Source of the DNA: Candidatus Dojkabacteria bacterium
Lineage (GTDB): Bacteria; Patescibacteriota; Dojkabacteria; SC72; JAHDCA01
Reading direction: 5' to 3'
Assembly (NCBI GenBank): GCA_020630115.1
Contig: JAHDCA010000021.1
Coordinates: 1-13,144 of the forward strand
Length of the DNA: 13,144 bases
Position 1 is the first letter of the stretch. The number at the start of each line of letters is the position of its first letter. Positions 6,405-13,144 of this stretch are shown here, in pieces. The notes beneath the pieces are model-generated. The model was not told the DNA's origin, made no database searches, and saw only the letters and a program-made list of their open reading frames with translations. Made by a program: the position numbers and the translations under genes.

Positions 6405-7786
6405 TAATTTACGATCTGATTGTTGGACTTTTCTTACCGGGTTTTATAATTAACCGGATCTTGATCAATAACACTCGTAACTACTCCTTCTTCGAGCAAG
6501 GGATAATCTCCGTTATGCTTACTATAATCGGTAACTTACTAATTAGCTTCTACACCATATATCTATTAGATCTTAATCCTTCTCAAGAATTAATTAGAGA
6601 GATACTTGCAGTTTATATTCTTCTCTTAATAATAATTAGAATAATACAGACCAGGTTCTTCTCTAAGCGATCTATAAATCCAAAAACCCCAAGGGTTCTC
6701 TTCCTAACGCGAAATTACCCACCTGTAATCGGTGGACTTGAAAATTTAAGTTATAACTTAACTACAAATATCAAGTTACCTAAAAAGATTATCTCACTGG
6801 GCAAATCAAAGAGAATTCATATGTTTTGGTTTATCCCTTATATTCACCTATATGTTATCTTCAATGGTCATAAGTACGATATCATCCACTGCAACGACTT
6901 TCAGACTTATATGGTAGGTATCTGGAAATTCTTATTCCCGTATCAAAAGTTCATAACAACTGTTCATGGACTTGATGTTAATTTTGCCAATAAAAAAGGA
7001 CTGCTATCAAGCATCTATCGATTCTGTATTACTGTTATGAGAGTATTCTTTAATCCAGACAAGATTTATGCAATAAGTAAGTTCCCATTTGGCTTAGCCA
7101 AGGACTTAGGTTTAAAGAATCTTGAGATTATCAATCCTGGAATAAATATCGAAGATCTTCCGAAATTACCAGTGAAGAACATCTATAAAGAAGATAAATT
7201 CAAGTTACCCAAGGAAGCAAAAATACTTTCGACAATTGGGCGTTTAACAAAAAGAAAAGGACAGGTCTGGTTTGTTGAGAATGTGATGCCTCTACTTCCA
7301 GAAAATTATTACTACTTCATTGGTGGTAAATCATACTACCTTGAAGGCGTTAATGAGGAAGATAGGCTTAATGAAAAGATCATCGAACTTGGGCTTAGTG
7401 ATCGTGTGGTATTCGAGAAACTTCCAAATGACAAGGACAAGTTTAGAATGATGAGGGATGCAGATCTTTTTGTTATGCCTAATATTACAACTCAATCAAC
7501 TGACGCAGAGGGCTTTGGAATTGTTGCATTGGAAAGTGCTTATCTTGGGACACCCGTTATAGCTTCTGATATGGAAGGTATGCAAGATTCAGTAATCCAT
7601 GGTAAAACTGGTATACACGTTGAGCCAGAAAACCCTACAGCTTTTGCAAAAGAGATCATCTCGTATTGTGAGGGTAAGAAACATAAATCTTTATACAAAA
7701 CCTGTTCTTTTGAAGTAGAAAAGCATTTTGCTTGGAGTACTATTGCAAAAAAATATAAAGTTAGTTTCAAAAACCTTGTCAGCTAA
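6401..7786 (+). CDS. GT4-family glycosyltransferase fused to an N-terminal membrane domain
   Basis: A 461-residue protein. Residues 1-85 hold three hydrophobic segments (about 4-22, 33-56, 67-84), including a LFLPGF motif (10-15) and a following FFEQGI segment that recall the membrane start of DUF1616-like or GT-C proteins. A standard GT-B enzyme then begins at residue 98. It has NYPPVIGGLE (105-114), TVHGLD (187-192), NPGI (245-248), GRLTKRKG (280-287, donor phosphate-binding Arg/Lys), and the E-x7-E donor motif with Glu370 and Glu378. GT4 enzymes transfer a sugar from a nucleotide donor with retention of configuration, normally in the cytoplasm. Here the enzyme is tied to the membrane by its own helices, probably to work on a lipid-linked acceptor. 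The ATG overlaps the previous UGA by four bases. The next gene starts within its last codons. Confidence 0.88.
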   Translation: MIIYDLIVGLFLPGFIINRILINNTRNYSFFEQGIISVMLTIIGNLLISFYTIYLLDLNPSQELIREILAVYILLLIIIRIIQTRFFSKRSINPKTPRVLFLTRNYPPVIGGLENLSYNLTTNIKLPKKIISLGKSKRIHMFWFIPYIHLYVIFNGHKYDIIHCNDFQTYMVGIWKFLFPYQKFITTVHGLDVNFANKKGLLSSIYRFCITVMRVFFNPDKIYAISKFPFGLAKDLGLKNLEIINPGINIEDLPKLPVKNIYKEDKFKLPKEAKILSTIGRLTKRKGQVWFVENVMPLLPENYYYFIGGKSYYLEGVNEEDRLNEKIIELGLSDRVVFEKLPNDKDKFRMMRDADLFVMPNITTQSTDAEGFGIVALESAYLGTPVIASDMEGMQDSVIHGKTGIHVEPENPTAFAKEIISYCEGKKHKSLYKTCSFEVEKHFAWSTIAKKYKVSFKNLVS

Positions 7787-8708
7787 AAGATCACTATACA
7801 TCGCAACTGTTAACTTCAATAGAGCTCAAGATACTATTGAGTTAATAAAATCTATCCGCAATACTAACTTGCCCAATATAAAGCTTCTCGTTCTTGATAA
7901 TGGTTCTAAAAAAGAAGACTTCACCTTACTTAAGAACTCACTCCCTAAAAGAGGACTCGAGCTTATTCGTAAATCTAAGAATTTAGGTTTTGCAAAAGGC
8001 TTCAATTTACTAATCACAAAGGCTTTAAAAGCTAACGACTGTGAGATGCTTATGATAATCAATAACGACACTTTACTTTCCCGAACAAACATAACAGATC
8101 TTGTGACTTACTGTAATTCAAATCCCACATCGATGGTATCTCCCCTACTAATTTTCCCAAATAGATCGCAGGTTCAATCTGCTGGTTTGAAGTTCTTCTG
8201 GCCACTTGGTTTGACACTAAACTACAAATTCAATCAAGATCCTGCACAGCTCCTCTCAGAACATCTTTACCCATATGCACTTACTGGAGCTTGTATCATA
8301 ACAAGCAAGACTGTTTGGCAAAAGCTTGGTGGATTTAGAGAGGATTTCTTTGCATACTTCGAAGATCTTGAATTAGGTTCAAGAGCAAGAAAGATCGGTA
8401 TCCAACCAGTAGTATTGAGTAATACTCAGGTTATTCATAAACACTCACTTGCAAGTGGTGGTCAATCTAGTTATTCGTATACTAATAAAAAGATAAACCC
8501 ATTCAAAAGTTACTTCCTAATGAGAAATGGAATTAAATGGGCGAGATTACATTTGAACTTTATATATAGAGGGTACTTCTTAGCAACACATATCTCTGGA
8601 CAGTTAATGATGAGCTTACTTGTTTATCGAAATTTATCGATAATTCCTATTCAAATAAGAGCTGTCAAAGACGGTTTCTTCAATAACTTTAATCCTCCAG
8701 GTATTTAA
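7776..8708 (+). CDS. GT2-family glycosyltransferase, WcaE/rhamnosyltransferase-like
   Basis: About 310 residues with a GT-A fold. It has TVNFNRAQD (11-19), the nucleotide-binding strand VLDNGS (39-44), SKNLGFAKGFN (67-77), a metal-binding NND (96-98, standing for DxD), LTGACIITS (169-177), and the catalytic region FEDLELGSRARKIG (195-208). This set is typical of inverting GT2 enzymes of the rhamnosyltransferase type that extend lipid-linked or surface polysaccharides. A hydrophobic or amphipathic C-terminal part (258-295) may rest on the membrane. No ATG is available before residue 91. I chose TTG 7776, which overlaps the GT4 gene by 11 bases and places the start eight residues before the first strand; TTG 7728 or 7743 would give longer, less family-like N termini. 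The sugar and acceptor are unknown. Confidence 0.88.
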   Translation: MSAKRSLYIATVNFNRAQDTIELIKSIRNTNLPNIKLLVLDNGSKKEDFTLLKNSLPKRGLELIRKSKNLGFAKGFNLLITKALKANDCEMLMIINNDTLLSRTNITDLVTYCNSNPTSMVSPLLIFPNRSQVQSAGLKFFWPLGLTLNYKFNQDPAQLLSEHLYPYALTGACIITSKTVWQKLGGFREDFFAYFEDLELGSRARKIGIQPVVLSNTQVIHKHSLASGGQSSYSYTNKKINPFKSYFLMRNGIKWARLHLNFIYRGYFLATHISGQLMMSLLVYRNLSIIPIQIRAVKDGFFNNFNPPGI

Positions 8709-8710
8709 TC

Positions 8711-9727
8711 ATGAGCAAAGATACAGACAAGAACAAGAAGCTATTTACAATTGCTGTACCAACGTATAACGACTCCAAAGCGATCATTGGATGTCTCCAA
8801 GCAATAATTGATAACGACTTTGACAAAGACAAATACAGCCTTCTTGTAATCGATGATGGTTCTACAGATACAACAGCAAAGAAAGTAGAAGACTTCTTAA
8901 GTACATATCACCAATACGACTTTAAGTTATATAAGAACCCTAAAAATCTAGGCAGGGCATTAACAAGATACAAAGCAGCTGAACTCTCCAAAACTCCAAA
9001 TGTTCTTTTCGTTGATACCAGAGCATATCTACATAAAGACTTCCTACAGAATTTAGTAGAAATTAACTACGAGCCTGCAATGGCAGTTATCATCACACAA
9101 GATACTCACAACTTCTTTGCAAGAACTGAAAATCTAATTAGGAGATTTACATTTAGAAAGAATATTAAAGAAGAATTATCTACAACTAGTTTCGTAAATG
9201 ATGAGAATTTCGATGAGATGCCTAAAGGGACAACGATATTCTTTACCGATAAAGACAGATTTTTATCGACTATAGATGATCAGATAATCTCCAAACACTC
9301 ATCCGATGACACAAAAGTTCTTAGAAAAATTGTCAAAGAAAAGCCAATAATGAAATCACATCAACTCTTAGTTAACTATGAAGCACGAACTTCAATGAGA
9401 AATAATATTCACCACTTACACCAAAGAGGCCCTAAGTTTGTTGATTATTACCTAGACACGTCAAAGAAATTATTTTATCCATTATTCATTACATATACAT
9501 CACAATTAGTAGCTATCATTATAGCTATACTATCCCCTGCAGATTTTGGTCGTTTTGTTCTTGTGCCACTAGCTATCTTGATATTATTACTAGCCTTTAG
9601 ACTAAGTGAAAGAAAAAGTGATTTTTTCAAACTATTATTTGGATTGCCATTGGTTCTCACAGTTTTTATCAGTGGTCTTGACAGAGGTTTATTAATAAAA
9701 TTCAAACAATTTATAAATGCTAAATAA
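8711..9727 (+). CDS. GT2-family glycosyltransferase with C-terminal membrane helices
   Basis: A 338-residue protein. The GT-A domain shows FTIAVPTYND (12-21), LLVIDDGSTD (44-53) and NPKNLGRALTRYKA (76-89). At the place of the DxD metal motif it reads VDTRAY (101-106), so the second Asp is replaced by Arg104. HQRGPKFVDYY (237-247) resembles the (Q/R)xxRG segment that binds the acceptor or the product in processive and Dpm-like GT2 enzymes. Three hydrophobic segments follow, at about 254-275, 282-298 and 308-329, which anchor it in the membrane. This architecture fits an enzyme that loads a sugar onto a polyprenyl-phosphate, supplying donor to the GT-C proteins beside it; that role is inferred. 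It starts two bases after the previous stop, with AGG ten bases before the ATG, and overlaps the next gene by 11 bases. Confidence 0.85.
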   Translation: MSKDTDKNKKLFTIAVPTYNDSKAIIGCLQAIIDNDFDKDKYSLLVIDDGSTDTTAKKVEDFLSTYHQYDFKLYKNPKNLGRALTRYKAAELSKTPNVLFVDTRAYLHKDFLQNLVEINYEPAMAVIITQDTHNFFARTENLIRRFTFRKNIKEELSTTSFVNDENFDEMPKGTTIFFTDKDRFLSTIDDQIISKHSSDDTKVLRKIVKEKPIMKSHQLLVNYEARTSMRNNIHHLHQRGPKFVDYYLDTSKKLFYPLFITYTSQLVAIIIAILSPADFGRFVLVPLAILILLLAFRLSERKSDFFKLLFGLPLVLTVFISGLDRGLLIKFKQFINAK

Positions 9728-11309
9728 GATCTCGGACAAAAATTTGGATCGGATCTTTAATGTCTACCTTGTGGTTTGTCTTCTGTTCTACTTAATTTCA
9801 TACGCGTATCTACATAAACTTGGCAATCCAACTAGTCCTGATAATACTATTAATTTGCTTGTTAGTGACTTATTCTCCAACTTCTATACGTTGTCATACT
9901 ATGAAAACCTAAATACCATATTTGATACTTATATATTTGGCTTTAGAGGCTTTGCCTTTAATGAGGAAACAGGCAGAATGGTTCATGTATCGATGCATGG
10001 TTATCCTCTAATACTTGGCTATCTAAAGATGCTCGGACCAAACCTTATCTATTCAATAAACGCACTTAGCATTACAGTCTCGGTATTCTATATCTATAAG
10101 TTTGGTCTACTTACAATTCGTGACAGGCAGTATGCAATACTCGCTGCTATTATTTATTCTGTACTTGCGCCGATTATCTATAACTCAAATGTTCTCTTTA
10201 ACAATGCCCTTCATACAGCTTTGTTCCTTGCCTCGTATTATTATCTTTCGAGCTTTATAAAATATAGACACACCTCTGCTCTCTTTTTGGGTGTTGTATT
10301 TGCGTTTGTAACATTTTGGATAAGATACGATTCGGTTATCTATTACATCCCTATTGGCATACTCTTAGCGACTAATATCAAAGATCAATTTAAACAAGTC
10401 TCCATAACAAGTCTTCTAGTGACTCTGGTTATGATATTCCCGCTTAGTGTAATTAATAAACAGATGTACGGCAGTTTAGTTGGGTTTACTACACCTGGAC
10501 TACGCCTAACAACTTATATACTTGAGAGAGAGCTCCAAGAGAGTAAAGGTGCAATAGCAACCCTTCTTCAAGTCATATTTAACGCTGAGTTAACAAACAT
10601 TCCCAATAACGTAATCGATCATATATTTAGAATCGCGCCTCTAATTGTTTTACCAGCTGTGATTGGTTTTTTCTTCTTCCTGCGAAAGAAGAAAGATATA
10701 AATCTAAAGATCTTAGGTTCACTTAACTGGTCAGCAGCCTTACTGATATTCTTTTACTTCAGAGGTGTGTGGTCCGGAAGCAGTTATGAAGAAGTATCTG
10801 TTGCTACTAGTTATTCAAGATATATGATGCCACTTTGGGCGATAATCGTACTTCTTTATGTGTATTCTTTTAAAAGTTTAGCCAAAGAATTTACAAACAA
10901 AGTAATACTTAAGTTGATCTTGTTACTTGTTATTACTTATTCGTTCTCAGTTTCTATCAACGGTTTATACGGATTGAGCTTCTTTCAACAGCAGCAAGAT
11001 GAGATTGAAAAGATCAAAGAACAAATTGACGATACCCCTGAGAACTCAATCATTTTCACTCGAACTCGTGATAAATATATCTACCCTAAAAGACTTACTG
11101 CTATATATATGGCTTACCATCCAGATGACAGGGTTGATAGCACTACCCAGTTAGTTAAGGATTTATTATTAGATGAAATACCAGTATACTTCACAACTGA
11201 AACAGATAACGAAAACCCTCTCTTGATCTTCCTTACCGACATCAAGCGTAACGGTATGAATGTAGAATTTAATAAAGAAGAATTATTATGGCAAGTAACA
11301 TTGAAGTAA
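9717..11309 (+). CDS. Second multi-span GT-C-type glycosyltransferase (GT39-like)
   Basis: A 530-residue membrane protein with about ten to eleven hydrophobic segments to residue 425 and a soluble tail of about 105 residues. After helix 1 (about 15-34) a long exterior loop (35-95) contains several Asp (D42, D51, D70) that could supply the catalytic acid. SMHGYPLILGYLKMLGPN (92-109) resembles the His-x-x-Leu-Tyr-Pro segment of GT39-like proteins, and SYSRYMMPLWAI (365-376) corresponds to the Arg-Tyr-x-x-Pro segment near the end of the membrane part. The tail has an acidic and Gln-rich linker (424-442), then an alternating strand/helix region. Overall plan is the same as the protein at 4501-6003, but I could not align them beyond the short motifs, so they are distant relatives at best. 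It overlaps both neighbours (11 and 22 bases), indicating coupled translation. Confidence 0.75.
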   Translation: MLNKISDKNLDRIFNVYLVVCLLFYLISYAYLHKLGNPTSPDNTINLLVSDLFSNFYTLSYYENLNTIFDTYIFGFRGFAFNEETGRMVHVSMHGYPLILGYLKMLGPNLIYSINALSITVSVFYIYKFGLLTIRDRQYAILAAIIYSVLAPIIYNSNVLFNNALHTALFLASYYYLSSFIKYRHTSALFLGVVFAFVTFWIRYDSVIYYIPIGILLATNIKDQFKQVSITSLLVTLVMIFPLSVINKQMYGSLVGFTTPGLRLTTYILERELQESKGAIATLLQVIFNAELTNIPNNVIDHIFRIAPLIVLPAVIGFFFFLRKKKDINLKILGSLNWSAALLIFFYFRGVWSGSSYEEVSVATSYSRYMMPLWAIIVLLYVYSFKSLAKEFTNKVILKLILLLVITYSFSVSINGLYGLSFFQQQQDEIEKIKEQIDDTPENSIIFTRTRDKYIYPKRLTAIYMAYHPDDRVDSTTQLVKDLLLDEIPVYFTTETDNENPLLIFLTDIKRNGMNVEFNKEELLWQVTLK

Positions 11310-12763
11310 ATGTAAAAAACAGATTTAAAAGATTTCTAAACTTCAATATATTTGAAGCACTAACTCTTGGACTTATGATATTCACAATTCTTAAATTGCT
11401 TGCCCCTTTTGGACTTGTATCCAAATATGAAGTTAAAGTTAACGATACAGGAGAGGTTCAAGATTACATCCTAAACGCTCAACCCAAAGCAACAATTACA
11501 ACAGATGAAGAAGGAACTTTTAAAATAGTTGATACAGTTGAATTTGATAGAGATACTATCAAGATATCAGTTCCACTAAATGGTAATAGATATGACAAGA
11601 TGAAATTCAAGATGAATTACAATCCACCAGAAAGAATTGGTAGGATCTCATTACAAGTAATTAGTCCACTTTCAAGGTTAGATATTCCAATATTTAATCA
11701 TGACCTTATCGTCTCTGGATGGAGTAAAGTCGAAAATGAGAGGTACACACTTTGGCAGATCGAGGATCAATACTCAAGTATTCAAGAGTTCTTTGACTCC
11801 CCTCCAAAGTCTGACTTAAAGTCACCAATCATTGCGTCTGAGAACATAGATATACCTCAAAATGTTTTTATTGAGGACTATGAACCAAGTGATGAGTATA
11901 TCGTCTATGAGCAAGCGATAAGAGCTCGTCATGAGCTATATACATATATAGAGGATGAGCCTCTTGATATAAACTTCTTCTTCAGAGATCTAAACGGGTA
12001 CTTAGGTGACGATGATGGGACTATCAAACTCTTCAACAACGCTGGTAATTTGATTGACTTCTGGATCGTTGAAGATGACTCTATAGCTGATGTACAACCA
12101 TTTCCAAGTGATACTCTAAGATTTGTTAATATTTCGAAATCTGATCTACCATCAGGAGCGTATAAGATTGAGCTAGATTTTAATGATACGATCATTTCAA
12201 AGATAGAAACAAAACAGAAGAAGTTAGTTGTACATAAAAATATTTTCCTTGCAGATAATATCGAATACGGCGAGAATTCGACATCTCCAACAACACTTTA
12301 TACAAATTCAAACTGGCTACAATTTAGAACCGATCATGCATTTGGACTTCAAACCGTTCAGATAAATGATGACCCTATGGACATATTTGAGAGGGGTCTT
12401 TCATTTAGATATTTAATTGATGAAGAACAGATTTCCAACCTATATATTCCCTCAAACGACATGCGAATTTTCAGCGATGGTTTTTACTCATTTACTAAAG
12501 ATTCTTTTTTCAACCCAAGACCAAGTAATACTGTTGAACTTAACAAAATCGCAAATATTGCATCTTATGACTATGTGTTAACTCGAAATACAAATATGAT
12601 CGAACTCGATGATGGATGGTTCAGCAATGATTTTGAATTTGACGTTGAAAATTGGATGATTAGCGAGTTTGACACAATTGAGCTACAACTCTCAATCCCA
12701 AGTCTTGAGAAACAAGACGAATCTATCTACATTGGAGATTTAGAGATCTCCCTTAGTAACTAG
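11288..12763 (+). CDS. Single-span membrane protein with large acidic exterior domain, function unknown
   Basis: A 491-residue protein that I do not recognise. A basic N terminus (1-20) is followed by one membrane helix (about 21-43, inside-to-outside by the positive charges) and about 445 residues of exterior domain. The ectodomain is rich in Asp, Glu, Ser, Asn and aromatic residues with alternating beta-type patterns and no cysteine. A piece around 272-300 (SDTLRFVNISKSDLPSGAYKIEL region) looks like a beta-sandwich strand pair. It carries many Asn-x-Ser/Thr sites (for example NIS at 281-283). There is no C-terminal sorting signal. It is the last gene of the operon, overlapping the second GT-C gene by 22 bases, so it probably acts with the glycosyltransferases as a carbohydrate-binding, acceptor or assembly partner outside the cell. 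A purine-rich GAAG lies about eight bases before the ATG. Confidence 0.6.
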   Translation: MASNIEVNVKNRFKRFLNFNIFEALTLGLMIFTILKLLAPFGLVSKYEVKVNDTGEVQDYILNAQPKATITTDEEGTFKIVDTVEFDRDTIKISVPLNGNRYDKMKFKMNYNPPERIGRISLQVISPLSRLDIPIFNHDLIVSGWSKVENERYTLWQIEDQYSSIQEFFDSPPKSDLKSPIIASENIDIPQNVFIEDYEPSDEYIVYEQAIRARHELYTYIEDEPLDINFFFRDLNGYLGDDDGTIKLFNNAGNLIDFWIVEDDSIADVQPFPSDTLRFVNISKSDLPSGAYKIELDFNDTIISKIETKQKKLVVHKNIFLADNIEYGENSTSPTTLYTNSNWLQFRTDHAFGLQTVQINDDPMDIFERGLSFRYLIDEEQISNLYIPSNDMRIFSDGFYSFTKDSFFNPRPSNTVELNKIANIASYDYVLTRNTNMIELDDGWFSNDFEFDVENWMISEFDTIELQLSIPSLEKQDESIYIGDLEISLSN

Positions 12764-12832
12764 TTGTAGTAAGCACATTTTAGAAATAATAGCTTCTTAA
12801 AGTAAATGGTTATGCGGTCTTTCTAGGTATTC

Positions 12833-12861
12833 TTTACATATCATTAAAAATTCATTAAATT
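12833..12861 (+). promoter_or_regulatory. Candidate promoter of the secreted-protein gene at 12901
   Basis: TTTACA (12833-12838), five of six matches to the -35 consensus, is followed after 17 bases by TAAATT (12856-12861), four of six matches to the -10 consensus. The start would be near 12868, about 33 bases before the ATG. It lies in the 137-base gap after the operon, where no clear terminator was found. In such AT-rich DNA chance matches are common. Confidence 0.4.
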
Positions 12862-12870
12862 GATATGTGA
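12834..12870. repeat. Inverted repeat overlapping the candidate promoter
   Basis: ACATATCA (12836-12843) and TGATATGT (12861-12868) are perfect inverted copies, separated by 17 bases. In RNA the stem extends by one G-U and one A-U pair outward (12834-12870), and the loop holds a further TTAA/TTAA match. No T-tract follows directly, so it does not look like a terminator. It spans from the possible -35 box to just past the -10 box, which is where a repressor operator would lie. Confidence 0.6.
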
Positions 12871-12900
12871 TAAAAAATACTTAATTTTACTTTTATCTAT

Positions 12901-13144
12901 ATGTATAAATTTATAAGACAAGCAACTGCTACGCTTGTACTAAGTGTATTAGTACTAGGCTTGGCTTTTGTTGTAGCTACTCCGACACATGCGGCTGACG
13001 ACTGCGGACCTCTTTACGGAGTACAAAAAAATGGTTCTCTATACAGAGGATCGACTAGTCTTTACTCAGTTGATGCAACTGATGGGACTTACACTCATAT
13101 AACTGATCTTGCACATCAAACAAATGCTGTAGCAAGTTCACCAG
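12901..13144 (+). CDS. Secreted protein, possibly beta-propeller-like (3' end cut by window)
   Basis: My own translation gives 81 codons from the ATG at 12901, open to the end of the window. A basic start and hydrophobic core (about 8-26) form a signal peptide, with a likely cut after THA (29-31), then a mature start ADDCGPLYGV with one Cys at residue 35. The segment LYSVDATDGTYTHITDL (54-70) followed by NAVASSP (75-81) resembles repeat units in which a Leu-Tyr-x-Val-Asp strand, a Thr-Gly turn and a Thr-x-Ile strand form a propeller blade, as in DUF6923-type surface proteins. With so little sequence this is only a suggestion. The Cys is four residues into the mature protein and lacks a lipobox before it, so a lipoprotein is unlikely. 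It follows the glycosyltransferase operon on the same strand but probably has its own promoter; it could be a surface substrate. Confidence 0.75.
   Translation, partial: MYKFIRQATATLVLSVLVLGLAFVVATPTHAADDCGPLYGVQKNGSLYRGSTSLYSVDATDGTYTHITDLAHQTNAVASSP

Noticed and set aside
7540..8092. Two minus-strand open frames (7540-7770, 7826-8092) under the GT4 and GT2 genes
   Set aside because: They mirror conserved glycosyltransferase codons on the other strand.
9475..9705. Minus-strand open frame of 76 codons
   Set aside because: Complement of the C-terminal membrane helices of the second GT2 gene.
11929..12195. Minus-strand open frame of 88 codons
   Set aside because: Shadow within the 491-residue protein gene; Ser-rich product with no features.

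Overview
The window looks like a chromosomal piece from a bacterium of the Candidate Phyla Radiation (Patescibacteria). Dojkabacteria, Katanobacteria or Microgenomates-like lineages are my best guess. This is an inference from four things: low G+C (roughly one third by eye), very short intergenic spaces, start codons with almost no Shine-Dalgarno sequence, and mostly unfamiliar membrane and surface proteins beside normal housekeeping genes. UGA behaves as a stop (the small membrane gene ending at 6404 uses it), so the UGA=Gly code of Gracilibacteria/Absconditabacteria is unlikely.

Left part, minus strand (1-2465): a partial signal-peptide peptidase SppA (S49 serine protease) lies 18 bases downstream of recA, which has a good sigma70-type promoter. 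Upstream of recA is a small hydrolase-like gene that resembles the N-formylglutamate amidohydrolase family. Middle part, plus strand (2484-4106): a divergent promoter region leads into a four-helix membrane protein of DUF5684 type and a DUF1846/UPF0371 protein that lacks the usual C-terminal third.

Right part, plus strand (4223-12763): one tightly packed gene string, probably a single operon with a TATAAT promoter box just before it. In order it encodes a tiny secreted protein with two VLGA(S/T) motifs and a sortase-signal-like C terminus; a multi-membrane-span GT-C-type glycosyltransferase; a 123-residue membrane protein; a GT4 glycosyltransferase fused to an N-terminal membrane domain; two GT2 glycosyltransferases, the second with C-terminal membrane helices; a second GT-C-type protein; and a 491-residue single-span protein with a large acidic exterior domain. 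Six of the seven junctions are overlaps or gaps of 2 to 29 bases, and several starts are GTG or TTG. The likely division of labour, inferred from family knowledge, is this: the GT4 and GT2 enzymes build a glycan on a lipid carrier at the inner face, the GT-C proteins transfer lipid-linked sugars outside, and the small secreted protein and the 491-residue ectodomain protein are candidate acceptors or surface partners. No flippase, polymerase, ligase or sortase is visible.

Right edge (12764-13144): a 137-base spacer with a long inverted repeat overlapping a possible promoter, then the first 81 codons of a secreted protein whose start resembles a beta-propeller blade. No rRNA, tRNA, CRISPR array, insertion sequence or phage gene was seen.
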